Assembly: GCA_950295325.1 (NCBI GenBank)
Contig: OX485807.1
Location: 9,637,001-9,701,000, forward strand
Length of the DNA stretch: 64,000 nt
Source: Polytrichum commune
Taxonomy: Eukaryota > Streptophyta > Polytrichopsida > Polytrichales > Polytrichaceae
Direction of reading: 5' to 3'
Under the pieces are notes generated by a model, which made no database searches, had not been told where the DNA came from, and saw only the letters and a program-made list of their open reading frames with translations. Of this stretch, positions 12,009 to 25,740 are shown piece by piece; position 1 is the stretch's first letter; each line of letters opens with the position of its first letter. A program made the translations under genes and the position numbers.

Positions 12009-14088
12009 TCTACCCTAGAACTCACCTCAACTAGGCAAGCGTGATTCAAGGATTCGGCACCTTCCATGCACAAGGAGTGCTGCTTGCCACTAAATCTACA
12101 CCCGGGACATATGTACATGTGAAGATTATTAGCAACTTTGTTCCTCAAGGAATTTTGGATATGAAATAGGCTAGGCCACCTTGAATGCTTGTTTGGAGGT
12201 GATGACCCTCTAGCAACATTTGTGTTTATTTACTCATGCTTAGAGTATAATATATCCTCTCGAACGTGACGAAATGGCCCTTTGTATCACCTTCAACACT
12301 CGTGTAAGTTACTCATGCATGAATTTACGATTTGCTCCATAACTTCGTAGAATAAAATCTTCTTGAATGTGATACAATAGCCTTGAAGGTTACCTCCAAC
12401 ATTTGTGAAAGTTACTCATGTAGGGATCCGACAATTGTGAAATCTTAGTGGTGAGAATTCATCATGGTAAACATGCCTACAAAACATGTTAGGGTAATTG
12501 CCAAAAACATTATTTCATCAAGATAGAGTTGAAATGACGCAACTTTGGCGCCTTCCATTATAATGAAATTATGATAAAGTAGGTATGAAAATAAAGAAAT
12601 AAAGAAATAAAATGACATCATTTTTGACAGCCAACCAAAACTCATGATATATGTTTTTTTCCTCTATTATGTTCAAGTGTGTCAAAAGGATCCACTCCTC
12701 CTTCTAGTGATTGAGGATATGAACAATATATTAGATTTACGAATGGCTTCACATGTTTAGAGTTTTTTTTTTTTTTGTGTTCCCTAAATCCATAACATTT
12801 TACTGGAGAATGGAGAAATATTTCACTGTTGATCAACGTCCTAGTCATTGTGCATGTGAACAATACCTTAAAAATCCTTGCGCATTATTGGTTGGATACA
12901 AGGTGTTGATAAGTTTGGTCTCATTTGGACTCCTTCATAACTTCTTCAAGATTAACAAACTTTTTGAAAATTTAGTCAAAAACCCATTAACATACCATAG
13001 GCTACTAGTTGGTCTGGCACACTTGTGCCAAACAACCGACTAATTTGCCAAGAGTCGGTCCAAAACTTTGACATACTAATTTTAAAACTCCCTACACAAT
13101 TTTTAATTTTGTTATAAAATTCAGCTTGTTCACCAATTCTCAATGAGATGAAATTGATTCGAAAGTCCGGGAAGCCAAAATGCTAATGGGATTGAAAATG
13201 CATCAAGATTCCTACAAGTCGACCAATTCCCTAGAGTGGCAAAGTGTACTGAGTGATTACAATGCACAATAGTTCTTGTATAAGATTTAGTATATTACCC
13301 CTCCCCATCGGGTGTCCACAATCCATGTGGGATATGTGAACTTGAGAGATGAACTCCCGGTAATCTACTTCTTTGTGTTTTTTGGAAGTTGTGTATAACA
13401 ACTCCAAATCATAACATTCTAGACTTGTTGGAGGTGGTGCTAAGTTTGATTGTCTAAGTTTTCCTACTTAAACAAAACTCCGAAATAAAATGTGTTCTTT
13501 GCACAATCAAGTTCCAAAAATTTGTATATGACACATTTTCTCTTACAACCTTTTACACGTCTTGAAAATGCTTGTTGAATCTCGTTCATATCTTTTGCAC
13601 AAAGTATTAGAATCACAAAATTCCTTTTGAAGCTGATACTTTGTTCAATATCCCAACTTTTCCTAGTTGGACACAATTCTAAATTAGTGCATGTTCTATA
13701 CGTCATTGAGGTTTGAAAAATTATGAGGGCAAAGATCAAGTTCTTAGCACATAGTCTTGTAATTTCATGTTAACCCATATTCTTTGCGATGACTTAGAAT
13801 GACCTTGATGATAGTATGAACCACTTCTCCGCCTAATATCTAATAATCATCTACCAACACTATGTAGCCTTGTGTTGTTTTACCAAACTCTAGCAAGTAG
13901 GTAAGGCATTCAAGAAGACAAGAGATTGCAAAAATATGTTTTTATTTTCTAAATTAATCTTGTGTGTGGTCTTAGAATCATTTTGTGCCAGACGGTAACC
14001 CATGGTAATTTTCAAAGAATGAATTCAAAAAGGTGAAAGAGATACTTTTTCACTTGAATAATGTTGTAGAGTTAGATGTGGATGTTAG
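12009..14088. other. Intergenic DNA with one dispersed repeat, no gene
   Basis: No coding motif is visible on either strand. A 14-base T run lies at about 12762-12776. The stretch 13005-13270 is a dispersed repeat described separately. Confidence 0.55.
13005..13270 (+). repeat. Dispersed repeat, diverged copy of 20225-20475
   Basis: Shared phrases occur in the same order in both places: AGTTGGTC then TGCCA, then GAGATGAAATTGATT / AAATGAAATTAATT, then GGGAAGCCAAAA, then CATCAAGAT. The two copies are direct and far diverged. I see no ends or coding content, so the element type is unknown. Confidence 0.6.
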
Positions 14089-14090
14089 TA

Positions 14091-14419
14091 CACTAAATAT
14101 GATATTTAGTGTTTGATACACTAAATACAAACGCATACACTAAATATCAATAACCCTATGAAAGTAAGTAACGTTAAATGCAAACTCCAACACTAAATAT
14201 CAACTATGGTAATATGTGAAAGTTACATGCACAAATTTAGTGTTAATAAAGATATGAGAAAAAATTAACAATGATAAAAGGAGAAGGGAAGTGGCGGTAG
14301 GGAAGGTGGTGGCGCATTTATGTCTAACACTAATTATCAAAGAATTGAAAATTAGTGTTGAGCAGGATAGGGTGGTAACAACACTAAATATAATCAAACA
14401 CTAAATATCATATTTAGTG
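14091..14419. mobile_element. MITE with palindromic CACTAAATATGATATTTAGTG ends
   Basis: Both ends carry the same 21-base sequence, itself nearly palindromic, in inverted orientation and flanked by TA. Further ACACTAAAT motifs recur inside. The element is 329 bp with no coding content. A related copy is at 58041-58394 and a fragment at 53525-53552. CACTA-like first bases recall the CACTA superfamily, but the TA flanks and the palindromic end do not fit its usual 3-bp duplication, so the superfamily is left open. Confidence 0.8.
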
Positions 14420-14421
14420 TA

Positions 14422-16905
14422 GTGGACATGAAGTGTCCTCAATTTTAAATGAACTCTTATAGAGTTGGATGTGGAGGCTATTCTCGATGACGACTAGACT
14501 AAACAAGTATCATGTTCATTGCTCCGAGATTAAGTTAATATGATTGAGTCCAAGCAAGGGTCTCAAGCAGTGGCATAGAGCTCTTGACAAATAAGGCGAA
14601 AGTTGTGTCAATATTTCACATCCATACTTTGTTGTATTTGCAGTTAATCAGGATTACACAGCTAGTATTTATGTAAATTTAACATATTCTATAATTGTGA
14701 AATTTTGGGTTTTTTTAAGCTTTCATGGGTTAAGTTTAAATTTCAATACGTTTCAATTTGTCTAAGTTTCATGGGAGATTTGTGAAACCTCAATGGTTGT
14801 TCAGATGTTACGACATTGATAAAAAAAAAATTCCACATCTTGAATGAGAACACAATAATTTTTTTTAAAAATCAAATCAGAATCGACTCTTGCACATTCT
14901 ATCGGAAGATCCTCCGTACAATCCATCATGTTGTGGGGTTGGACCTTGGTCCAGTTTTATGTAAATACCACTTACATGGTTTTGTGTTACACAACACCGT
15001 ACATGTAAAATGCATTCCATTTTCTTTCTATTCTCTTTCCTCTAGATAATGTGAAGAACACTCAAACTTTGCTTGACACATTTTCATGCCCCGTTAGACA
15101 CTTTTGTCCACCATTTTGGAAACAAACATGGAATTTTTGTAAGAGCTTCTAATTCAATTCAATTCAATTGGGCAATACATGTCCACAATATGTGTGTGCT
15201 CATTTGCTTCATTTTAGTGAGATATGAGCATTTCGAAATCCGGACTTTGTTCTTGGTCAATTCATTGATCGGCATGCCATGGTCGAAACACAAAAGTGGT
15301 TGAAAGTGAACACAACTAGACCTAGTGAACTTTCAAGAAGTAGAGACCGCCCTTTGCTAGGCTTCGCATAAAGATGTGAGGATCCATAGTGATCAAAAGG
15401 ATACTATTCCGATTGGCAGCTTATAGTGACAATTATTAGAAATATGTTTGGAACCACAGAGTGACCTTTAAGGGCGAGGCATCCATAGTTGACCAGGTCC
15501 ATTTAAACCGCTCATTAAGGTCATGTAATGACGATATGGATGAGATCTATATTTTCTAGGCGAACGCAGTTAAGGTATATGTGGTGGTGGATTGTAATTG
15601 GTTACTTCCATAAGAGTTTTGACAATTGTCATAGCCAAGCATTAGCATTTTAGATGAGTGGTTATGGGTGCAATGTGAAACCCTTCTAACCCCATTAGAG
15701 ATAAGTTTCCATCATTATTTGAGAACATAGTTCCAGGGAGTCTCAAGTCATTCTTTCAAGTAGGCCATCAAGTTGACATTAGCCTTTATCTCACGGAGGC
15801 TACCTCACTCCATCATTCTGGAGAATTAGTTGGTTCTGAAACCATTTTTAAGAATTTTTGTTCAGACGTTAAATTTGCGGGATGGAATGTTAACCCCCAT
15901 GGTACCGTCACAACAAGGGTACAAGGAGCCGTGCATAAACAATCACTCGAAGCCCTAGAAGACTCAAAATGGTCCCTCAAAAAGTCAAAAAGCTCATGAA
16001 ACACATACATCAAATAGCCATACAATACCTTAGATACCTTGTCCTATACAAAAGAATGTTCGACAACAACCAAGCCCCAATCGACCTACCCCCCATGAAC
16101 CCAAATACCCATACCTAATTCACCAACAACTTATAAACGATACTCCCCCTGAAATTATTGTTTAAAGGAGTTCACCTCCCGGAAGGTGGGAAGTACGCCT
16201 ACCATGTCACCTCGTAAAACGTGATATTATATTCAATAATTTGGGACCTTTTCAGGATCTAGAGACTAATAAAGGACTTGAAGTTTAAGTTACATGATAC
16301 AAAATACAAGAAAGACAAGCTGATTACATGAAAATCAATCATATGCAACCATAAAACCAAAATAAAAAACATCAAATGTTCAAGATTACACCTGTAGCAT
16401 TGCATCCGAATCCAATTTCCAAACACTGAAGACAATAAGGATGCATCCAAATGTGTACAATACAAAACAAACAACATAATGTGAAGAGCCAAAATGGAAA
16501 ATAGATGTATTATATACTCAACATAGAACATGAGGGGCAACCTTTATTCATTTATTTATTTTGCATTCTCCTTAGAATGTGTTTCTCTTTGTAATAAAAA
16601 CAAGTCCTCACTATAACTCCTCCCAAATAGATGCAAACTTGCTTATTTTAACGGTTATAGGTGCCTCAACCTTAAAAGCCTGGTATGATACAAACACCTA
16701 ACAAGTGGGAATAGAACCCAGTTCTTTTACATCTATGATTTGCACTATCATGCACTCCATGGATCCATGGTTTGGGCACCCCTTGATGTAACATGCCTTC
16801 CAAGTTCCAAAATCATGCATCTAGGATTGTTAGGTGTATGACATAATTGTCATAGATATCTAGTTCTAGATCTAGACCTAGGGAACTTGCAACCCACCAC
16901 AAAAG
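14422..16905. other. Intergenic DNA, nothing recognised
   Basis: Stop-rich on both strands. The longest frames (under about 95 codons) have no recognisable features. No repeats with definable ends were found. Confidence 0.5.
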
Positions 16906-16908
16906 TTA

Positions 16909-18392
16909 GGGCCACTTTACGTTACTGTGGAGAAGTGCACCAGTCGGTCAAGAATTTTAGCCCAAGACATGGTTGTTTGAGGCGAGGGATGGTATGCTGG
17001 AGAAGATGAAAAGAAGTCTTGACCGGCTGTAGTGTAACCACCTAGAGGAGAAGTGTATTGGACAACTTCACCAAGAGGAGAAGCCCACTGAACTACTTCA
17101 CAAAATGGTCATAGCTGGCCATAGTAGAAACCTTACCCCCTAAATAACCATTGTATTGATATTTAAAAAAATTGTGTTGATCAAGAAATTAAATGTATAT
17201 GGCAACGTTTTAAAACTTCTTTCATGACAAGAATTTATTTGAAAATATTCCACCTCTATAATACATCCAGATTGAGGTAAAGAAGTAGGTAACATTATCT
17301 TTTTTTTTTTTTTTTAAAGAAATTACATGTTGGTACAATCCAACCTCGTTAATACGACACTCGATATAATGACACATTTTTGCGAGACCAAACTTTTTAG
17401 TTCAAAACTCCCTCTTTTATACGACTACAACACTTGATAATGCGACATTTGAAATCTCCGTTTTGTCATATTAAAGAGGTAGTTAATGCTACAATTTCTT
17501 TCATCTATATTATGTACATCTAAAATACATCCATTTTCACTTGGGAACTACTTGGGAACTTCACTTATTGTTGGGAACTTAATGGTAATTAGGGTTACTA
17601 GTGTAGAATGGACATGGTTAAAGTGAGAGTGGCCTCCTGCTTAGTATGTTGCCTTGTACACATGTGATATAGTATCACCAATATCTTGATGCCAAACCTC
17701 ATGCATCATTGTTGTCTAGTTTCATATTAGAGAACTCTCTATATTTTGGTGTTAATGAAACTATTAGTTTCCAAAAGTTAGATGGGAATTTAGATAAGAT
17801 GGCAGTTGCTAACTTGGGTAGGCAACACCAAAGATCTTTGGACTCTTATTTTAAGATTTCTTGAGAATATTTTTATTTGTTTGGAGTTATAAGTTATTAT
17901 TTCATACCGTCTATATTGCTTAAACTCATTGTATATATTTTAAAGCACATATTACTTATGTTTTCGTATTCCCTCAATAACATGACAACTTTACGGCATT
18001 TGTCATATCAATGAGAAGACGACACCTCAATAATACGACTTTTTTTGTGTTTCCCAAAACTGTCATGCTAAAGAGGGAGAACAATAGTGCAAAGATTTCT
18101 CCACCGAAGAAGTATTTTATTCAAGTTGGAGTTCTCCGGAGGCCAAGTTTGTTGTCTGAGGCTTTGAGGTTGTCCAAGAAACTTGTTCTCTGGAGAACTC
18201 CCCTTCAAAAAAGTGTCACCACGTTGGCAACCGTGTCATTTCTTCATCCATGTACTAAGTTCTCCACCAAAGGACTCTTGGCCTTAGTGTAAATCACCAC
18301 CGGACAAGAGTGTCACTCTCGGCCAATCAAATTTCAAAATCCCCCTAGAATTCATGACTAGTGAACTTCTCCATCATAGTGTAAAGCAACCC
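16909..18392. mobile_element. PIF/Harbinger-like element interrupted by a pogo-like MITE
   Basis: The left end GGGCCACTTTACGTTACTGTG and the right end (minus strand) GGGTTGCTTTACACTATGATG match well and continue into GGAGAAGTxCACxAGTC on both sides. TTA flanks each end (16906-16908 and 18393-18395). The ends resemble the GGGGCGGTTTACACTATGG ends of the element at 10739. Without the nested element it is about 730 bp. A similar half-end at about 17120-17144 could mean a smaller internal element, but its flanks do not form a direct repeat. Confidence 0.65.
17336..18084. mobile_element. Pogo-like MITE (CCTCTTTAATACGACA-type ends) nested in 16909-18392
   Basis: The left end reads TA|CAATCCAACCTCGTTAATAC. 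The right end on the minus strand reads TA|TTGTTCTCCCTCTTTAGCAT. The two are inverted and of equal length, with TA on both sides. Repeated subterminal motifs (TAATACGAC, GACAxTTG, TCATATTAAAGAGG) echo the ends inside. The ends resemble the element at 48336 and the Emigrant/Lemi pogo family of plants. It has no coding content. Confidence 0.7.
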
Positions 18393-20224
18393 TTAGTCTC
18401 ATACACAAGTGCAACATACACAATCTTTGTAGGGTATATAGGTCCACATTGAGATACACAGTTACTCTAACAACTACACATGTGATTGTGTTTAGGCTTT
18501 TAGTTCACTAAAATAGATTTGTAGGGTTTGGGTTCATTAAAAGTGGTGTTTTCTTAGCATGTTGAAACATGCCCTTGGGGAGAGCACACCCCCTTACATT
18601 TCGTAACCACATGCGATAATACGGTATTTAATGGGGGGATATTTATGCACCTCTCAATAAATTTTCCCTCCCTACTTGTAGATGAAAAACTACTTTTAAC
18701 GTATTTTTTAACACCCTATATATATTTGTAATTCTTTGAAGATTCTAATTTCTGGCACAATATTTTCTGTATAAATTGTATAAGTACCAAATAGTGGACG
18801 GAATACTATAGCATTGTAAAACTGACTATGTGAGCAACAAACATTCCATACCGTTCAAATTATCATTCATTTGGGTTCAATTGGTAACACCAATCCTAAA
18901 TCATTCAAAATATCATCCAAAACTAGTTAAAGTGTTATCAATAAACATGAGATAACAAAATATACAAGCTGAAATAAACAACATGTAAACACAGATAGAA
19001 CAAAACAAGAATATAATTGGTTGTGACATGAAATTTTGCACAACTACCTACTTCAAAAAATAACATTGCATTCAAATAAAAGAAAGATAAATACAAAGAA
19101 TTTAAAAGAATTACTTTAATTGTGTTTATAAATGCAATCAACTATAGTCCCATTTAAACCTTGTAACAAATAGTTACAATGTGAAGGGTTAGGAGAAAAC
19201 TATGCACCTTCCAATATTATCAAGATACTAGAATTCAAAATTTAAAACCTTTTTTTTTTTCCTAGGTGCACTCTTATGTCAGCTAAGGATCCTCCATCCT
19301 CCCTTTTTATAGTTCCAATGCTCTTTGGAGATGCTCGTTCATTAGTAAGTGTATACACTTTGATCTTCTTCATTCCATGCCAAACTACAACCCTAAACTC
19401 AAACCTTGCAAGACCATACCCAAAATCCCAAAATTAACTCACAATTTCAAAACCAACAAATAAGAAACGAACCATGAAAGCTAAACCCTAAACCAAATAC
19501 ACGTAGGAAACATTGCAAAGGAAGTGGCCACTCTACATCATGCTCAAAAAATGCGTGAGCTTGACGATCGAGGATTGAGGTTGTGACAGAACCAAAACCG
19601 ATTGCAGGAACCGGTTTGAGGGTGACGGTGGAGGCTGTTAGGTTCTAAGCATCCAACGAGGTCCCACATGTTTTGTGCCGTTATAAAACCCAACGGTCAA
19701 TGAGGAGCACCATCGCATTCCTACCCCCAAAACAAATTCATGACATTTCCCTCCATACTCATGTGTTTGATTCAAATTTGGGCAAAAACTACACACTTCT
19801 TCATCCAAGTAGTCAAACCCATAATTATTCTATTGATTCAACTACACACTTTTAAGGGGATCCTATGTTATGACCCTATTTTTTTTTTACTAATTACCAA
19901 AATGGATCACTTATCCATCACCCTATTTTACATATAATCATGTAGGGGACATATTTCCTATGCTATGTTAGATCTAACAAAATTATAAATTTTACCCTAG
20001 ACGAATTAAATTGAGTCAGACCCTACTTTCTTATCTCACGTGGTATTCTAAAATTACAATAGTCACCTCCCCGAGAACGTGCCAAGGGTTGTTGTAGCAA
20101 CTATTCTTCTATTGGTTGGTGTTTTTCTAGACTGAGTGCAATTCAAGGTTTTTTCTCTTCTCTTCTCTCCAACTTCCTCTCATTATAACTAGGGTTTCTC
20201 ACTTCAAAATACCGTAGGTTGATA

Positions 20225-20475
20225 GTTGGTCCACCATAGCTATGCCAGACAATTGATTAAAGTGCCAAAAGGCGGTTTGATACTTCAAAATAAAATTTCA
20301 AATTTTCAATATTTGTTCTCTCATTTCTTTGAGGTTCAATCTCAGCCTATTTACACATAACAAATGAAATGAAATTAATTTTAAAAATAGGGAAGCCAAA
20401 AAGGCTACAGGGACTGAAAGTTCATCAAGATGGTTTCAAACTGGCTAAATCTCTAGATTGGTGATCAAACACTGC
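20225..20475 (+). repeat. Dispersed repeat, diverged copy of 13005-13270
   Basis: Direct, diverged match to 13005-13270 through several ordered phrases, the clearest being GGGAAGCCAAAA followed by a GACTGAAAGTTCATCAAGAT-like string. No ends or coding features. Confidence 0.6.
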
Positions 20476-21763
20476 TTGGATGGCTCAAATACAAGTGCCA
20501 CAAAACTAGTCTAATATGCCTACTAGATGATGATGAACCTCCCCCCTTTCCCAAACCCACAGCATGTAAGTCAAAGTACTTCATTCATCACAATTGTTGT
20601 CGAAGCCAATCGAGTTGCAACTAAGGTAAGCATCCCTTAAATGGAAGCTTTTAGATCCGCAAGAAAAGAAAAGAAAAGAATAACGCCCATATCTAGGTAC
20701 TAGCATGAATGTGAGCCTGTTGGCCTAATGCTAATCACGGTTGTCCGTAATGCAACTTAAGGTGTTATGCCTCCTTTCACTTCTAGATCCGCACCTTCTT
20801 TCTATAGGATATGAAACACACAATGGTGCGAGATGATTGTCACACATTGAATCCTTCTAGAAAATGTGTGAGGGCAATTTTCATTGATGATCTTCATGTC
20901 GTTTTCCTTCAATTTCTTCATGCATCTACATTTATAATATTCATTGTATGCATTGTGGCGGTGAATTTGTTTGAGGCATATCTGTTACATGATTTCACTA
21001 GCTACAGTTTGCCACCTTGGGTGAAGATATTGCTTGGCAATGTGTGGAGTTTGGATGCCCTCCCCATAAACTCAGGCAATGTGAATTCCAATGGGAAGTT
21101 GAAGATTACATGATATGTTGAGGCATGTTGCAAATCTCCTTAGGAATCATGGTTTTGGTTACTAGTGATTTTGTCTTGGATGCATTCGTTCGCGGGCATT
21201 TACTTTTTAGCAATTCACATGTGTCCCCATATGTTTAAGTAGAAAGACATAGTGACCGCCCTCAATAAATATCTATATCAAACATGTGTTTTGATTGCAT
21301 GTTGGTCATGTATTACTACATATGTAACATAAATTGATGGAGTATATTCTTTGACAAATACAAAATTTCAAAGTCATTCTGTGAATTAAAATATTTGGGT
21401 TCATTCATTAACATATCATTTGTTATATGACCTCTGAAATTTTTTTGGCCTTATATGTTTTGGTAGAGTGTGTAGTTTGTTGAGCATCCTTCAAATTTTG
21501 TTTAAACATCCTTGTTTGAAGCTATATATATATATATGAGGACCCTACTCCTATAAGATCTACAATTAAGGAGTCTAATATGAGCATCATCATGTTAGTC
21601 TGCTCATGAAATAGCAACTCGAGCTACTACTTATACTTTGTTGTTTCAATATTTTTGAGGGTTGGAACTTGGGATATATCATGGCTTGACCTTGTATTGT
21701 CCCTAGTGACCTAAGGGGTCATCTCTTGTGGGGAGATTGTTCTAGGTCGCCACCTCACATCCT

Positions 21764-21796
21764 CCCCCCCCCCCCCCCCCCCCCCGCACACACACA
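21764..21796. repeat. Poly-C run followed by (CA)n
   Basis: About 22 consecutive C, then G, then five CA units. Confidence 0.95.
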
Positions 21797-22464
21797 CTTG
21801 GCATGGTGGTTCTTGTGTCCTTCAAGAAGAGATAGGCGCAAGTCCTATTAGACTTTGATTTGATATGAAGGAGAACAAGGTGAATGTGATCCTTGGAGAA
21901 GCTCCCTAAGAATTGATCGAGGAGGCAAGTTTTCTTGCCTATGGATGTTGCCCATTATAAGAATCAACTATCTTTAGTAGTTTGGACAACATCCTAAAGG
22001 AAAAATGCTCCAAAGATGACATTCAAGTTCAATATGAGAGACACTCATCATTCGCTCAATGAACTTTGACCACCTCTAGAAGGGACATATGAACTCCAAT
22101 TTTGGAAATTCAATTTCTCCCATGTATGTATTTTGATTTTATACATCTGTGTATATTTCAATCAAGGGCCAACATCCATTCCGTCAACCCAATTTAGAAG
22201 GAAAAAGACATTATTTTTATTAGCTACCTCAACTTGACATTTTCAACTTTGTGACCGTTGAATCTTCTTAAACTTCGTTGAATGATGATTATTTTGTTCC
22301 CATGCCTTCTTTATGAAGTTGGTTTCCGCATGCAAGTGGCTGATCAACACAAATGTTGATGATAGTGGATTCAAATGACCTCAACATCAAGATGGTATGA
22401 AAATTCCAAGTTCATTGGAAGACACCCTGAGGCAATAAAGAGTTGAGAGTTGGCCCTAAACTCT

Positions 22465-23135
22465 AAGATAGATGAGACTCATTCGATTAGATTCAAAATT
22501 CAGACACTTACTTATGGCTCCTAATTGGCAGTACAGTCGCTTTAATTTGAATAATGACGGTGATTTAGCTGCCGACTTGATGGTATTTGGGTTAGTCACC
22601 TTCGTAAAAGTCAGACTACACCAACCATCCTCCATAATGAGGAGTGCTATCCACAAGCTATGACACACTTGATTTTTGTGTCCAAGGTGGGCAAATTAGG
22701 AGGTGGCATGTGGTTTGAGGTGCGGACCAACTTGTGTTGTGGGTATCCGACAATGAAAAAACAATTCGGCCATGTTTTACCTTACATATGTCCACTATAG
22801 AGACATGACACAACCAATATTGACATTGAGCTTGGTTTTCATTGGCAAATGACCCATGTAGAATCTGTTAATGTTGTTGTGCACTTACACAACATTGAAC
22901 AATAAAAGAGTCCCCCCCTAATAACACCACATTGGAAAGTAGGATTTCGGAACCTATATCAAAAACTTTCTCAACTCAAATTTCAACAATTTCAAATTCT
23001 TTGGTGTTGATTCGAACTCGCTAACATGCTCAAGCATCTAATGCTCGAACCCACCAGCTAGATGATTCCACAGAGTTGGAGGTGTCCACATTAACTTCAT
23101 CAACCTTAATGTATGTTATGTCCAAAGGGTAGGGT
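22465..23135 (-). repeat. Large dispersed repeat, inverted relative to 43640-44305
   Basis: Read on the minus strand, this block follows 43640-44305 in order over roughly 670 bp. Shared phrases include CTTTCCAATGTGGTGTTA, CATGTAGAATC / TTGGCAAATGACCC (as reverse complement) and GATAGCACTCCTCATTATGG. The homopolymer at one point is 7 C here (22912-22918) and 12 or more G in the other copy. A tRNA-like A-box phrase, TAGCTTGTGGATAGCAC, is present on the minus strand near 22645-22665. The element class is unknown. Confidence 0.8.
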
Positions 23136-24939
23136 TCCATGGGGTATGGGCCATCTGTTCTGGCAAAGAATAAGATCTTGCCTACATTACCAGAGCTCTT
23201 GCCGCCATCACCAAACCCTTGACCACATGCTTAATTGAAGGGGCAACATGTGGGCAAAATTAGGGGTTTTTCTAGTTCCAATGTAGTTCAAGTGGCATAC
23301 TTCATTAATGAGGTGAATATTCATAGAATCGATGTTTAGATTGTGTGCACAAACATTTTTGTCATATGAGGTCACATTGTATAATTTGTTCAGATTGCTT
23401 TTATTCTTTGGGATATGGGACCTTCACATCTATGTGCATTCACAAGGAAGGGGGAAGGCGGTGTGCGATCAATTATGGTCAATAGTGTGACTTTATAAAA
23501 ATAAGAAGTACAAATGTGCTTGTCATCCTAATGTCCATGGTTGGTCAACTTTCCCAAGTTTACAAAGTGCCAGTGTGACATCTATGGTCAGTCAACTGGG
23601 CTTCAAATTTTGTGTAACCCCTAGGAAAATTTCAGCAAGGAAAAATGAACATAGTGCCACACACAACTTGCTACAGACGAAGCAATTTGGCAAACAACAC
23701 AACTTAGCCTTCACCCTCCAATTGTCAAGACTTTTGGAGACATTTCGTCAGGTCCCCCTACCTATCAAATCCTAATTTGTTAGCAATTGGTATGGTGGTA
23801 CCCCTCATCCATGCCAATAAAGTGTAGCAGAAGGAACATAAAACTAGGAATCTATGTGATGCCAAAAGTGAAGTATTCCCAGGTCACATGGTTCAAGTGC
23901 AAAGGAGTCCTTTTGAAGAAGGTTTCTCTATTGTATTTGTGGACACAACCTCTCTATTAACTAAGTAATATGAATTAGTTCACTTTCTTGTATAATTAAG
24001 GTATAACTTCATTGTCTACTGTACAACTATAATGTTGTTGGGGCCAATCTATTGGTTGTTCTCTCATTTAATTTGATCTTACACACATGTACATGCAATA
24101 AAGTCATTCTTAACAAGGTTGGGAGAAGCCATCTGGTATTTGGAGATGCATCTTGTCTTTGGTGTATTTAATTGAAAACTCTCCAGCTCCAAAAATCACT
24201 CAAGATATAGATATGCTAGACCCACCAACCTCACATCTTCCACAAAGTTCCTAAGCTTGATTTACATGTCCTCAAGTGAAATGATTAAACTTAGGCCTAA
24301 TCTCCAGAGATGCCAAGAAGCAGGCATTTCCTCTAGGCGCCCATATCAACCCTAGGGTTCCCGCTCCTTGACTCAGACTCCATCTTGTGAAAACAGTTCA
24401 CGGGGACCCAATGATTCTTCTTAGCCCAACACATTGTCAGCTTCATTTGTGAATATTTGTTTTCCTCTTGCCTTCAACAACCTGGCACCCCAATCTGGCC
24501 TTGTCCTCCACACGAATAAGGTAGAGGGGGTGCTTAAACCAAACGTTTGCTTGATTTACCCTATAAATATGATCCTAATTGTACAAGTGAGGGTAATGAT
24601 CACTTAGCAAATGGAAGCGCATTGCCATTACAATTTTAACAAAATCTACACCACAACCAACATGTACAAGCTTTGAATTCCATCCTTTGGAGGATACTTG
24701 ACTAGGCTTGTCGCAACTTTTTACTATCTTGACCATTTTTTAATTCTAGCAAGGGTCACGAGCGCTAACCCTTCACATTCCACCCATGTGAATGGTTAGC
24801 TCCCAATACCTTGAACCCCCAAGCTCATAGGTGGATGACCAATCCTCCTACACTTGCATTCGGGACTCTCCCTTTAGTCGGTAGCCAATGATTGGATGTG
24901 GACTTTCATTCATGGAAGTTTAATCTCTAGTTGATCATC
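23136..24939. other. Intergenic DNA, nothing recognised
   Basis: No motif-bearing frame, terminal repeat or RNA gene seen on either strand. Confidence 0.5.
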
Positions 24940-25740
24940 ACGTTGCTGGAGCAACACTACAACAACCTTAATAATATTAGGCAACTATGCCTCCACATTG
25001 GGCCAACGCCCACGGAGGCCATGCTATTCGGCCTCTGATGGATTCGGTCGGCCACGCCACTTCACCCATATAAGCCTCTAGGACTTTGGGCAGGAGGGTC
25101 CCTACCCCACTGTTAAGAAACCTTTTGTTTCTTTCTCAAGAGTTGGGACCAAGTAGACATTTTCCCTCAGCCGCTGGGGTTGGAAGCCCCGAGCAGCTTC
25201 AGACCTTCATAACTTTGTTGTGTGCTCTCTGTTTCTATCAATCGACCACTCCATCAACATCTACTCTTTGTGTAGATTCCGATAGACTCCTCACTTGCCC
25301 CATTTGGGCAAGTATTGAGGAAGTTATGGCTGTTCTAACCTAGGCAGACCCGGGCGCCACTCCCTGGTCACTGCTGTCCCAGGGCGCTGTCCTTAGGCAG
25401 CGCCCCACTCAAATTGGCATATCTCCTAGCTCACACCTCCGATTGAGGTGTTCTTGAGCATTCTAGAATCCGGATGCCATAAGTTACTCATAGCTCATGG
25501 CCTTACCCTCATGACTCCTAGTCTCCGTGGGTGGGAAGCGTTCTCAACGCCCAGGGCCCTCACCCACACTAGGATCACTTGGACCCTCTCACCAACTCTT
25601 TCTAGGGTGCGACACGCTCATTGTGAGCGATCCCTCAACACTCACCAAATTCGATGCTTATCCTTGATCCAGGTCATTCGCATTGGATGGCATTAGGCTA
25701 AACAAGGGTATACTAACGGGAAGTGGGTATAGGGGGCCTG
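24940..25740. other. GC-richer LTR-like patch
   Basis: This stretch is visibly richer in G and C than its surroundings and has the texture of a retrotransposon LTR. It has a TATA-like CATATAAGCC at 25067-25076, a hairpin-forming GGGCGCTG...CAGCGCCC (about 25382-25406), and a sentence-like GC-rich tail to 25680. I found neither a second LTR nor TG...CA ends with a duplication, nor gag/pol coding sequence nearby. It may be a solo-LTR fragment. The open frames within it have no recognisable domain. Confidence 0.3.

Larger units (their letters stand above)
18396..22464. other. Intergenic DNA with one dispersed repeat and a poly-C/CA tract
   Basis: No protein motif was recognised. The 100-codon frame near 20811 has a hydrophobic patch but resembles nothing known to me. 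T runs occur at about 19247-19260 and 19880. The repeat at 20225-20475 and the tract at 21764 are listed separately. Confidence 0.5.

Noticed and set aside
11649..12044. 131-codon open frame
   Set aside because: It lies inside the PIF-type element 11391-11991 and crosses its right end and the flanking duplication.
16909..17144. A separate 236-bp PIF-like MITE ending at 17144
   Set aside because: The end at 17120-17144 resembles the TIR, but its flank is TAA against TTA on the left, and the match is weaker than with the end at 18392.
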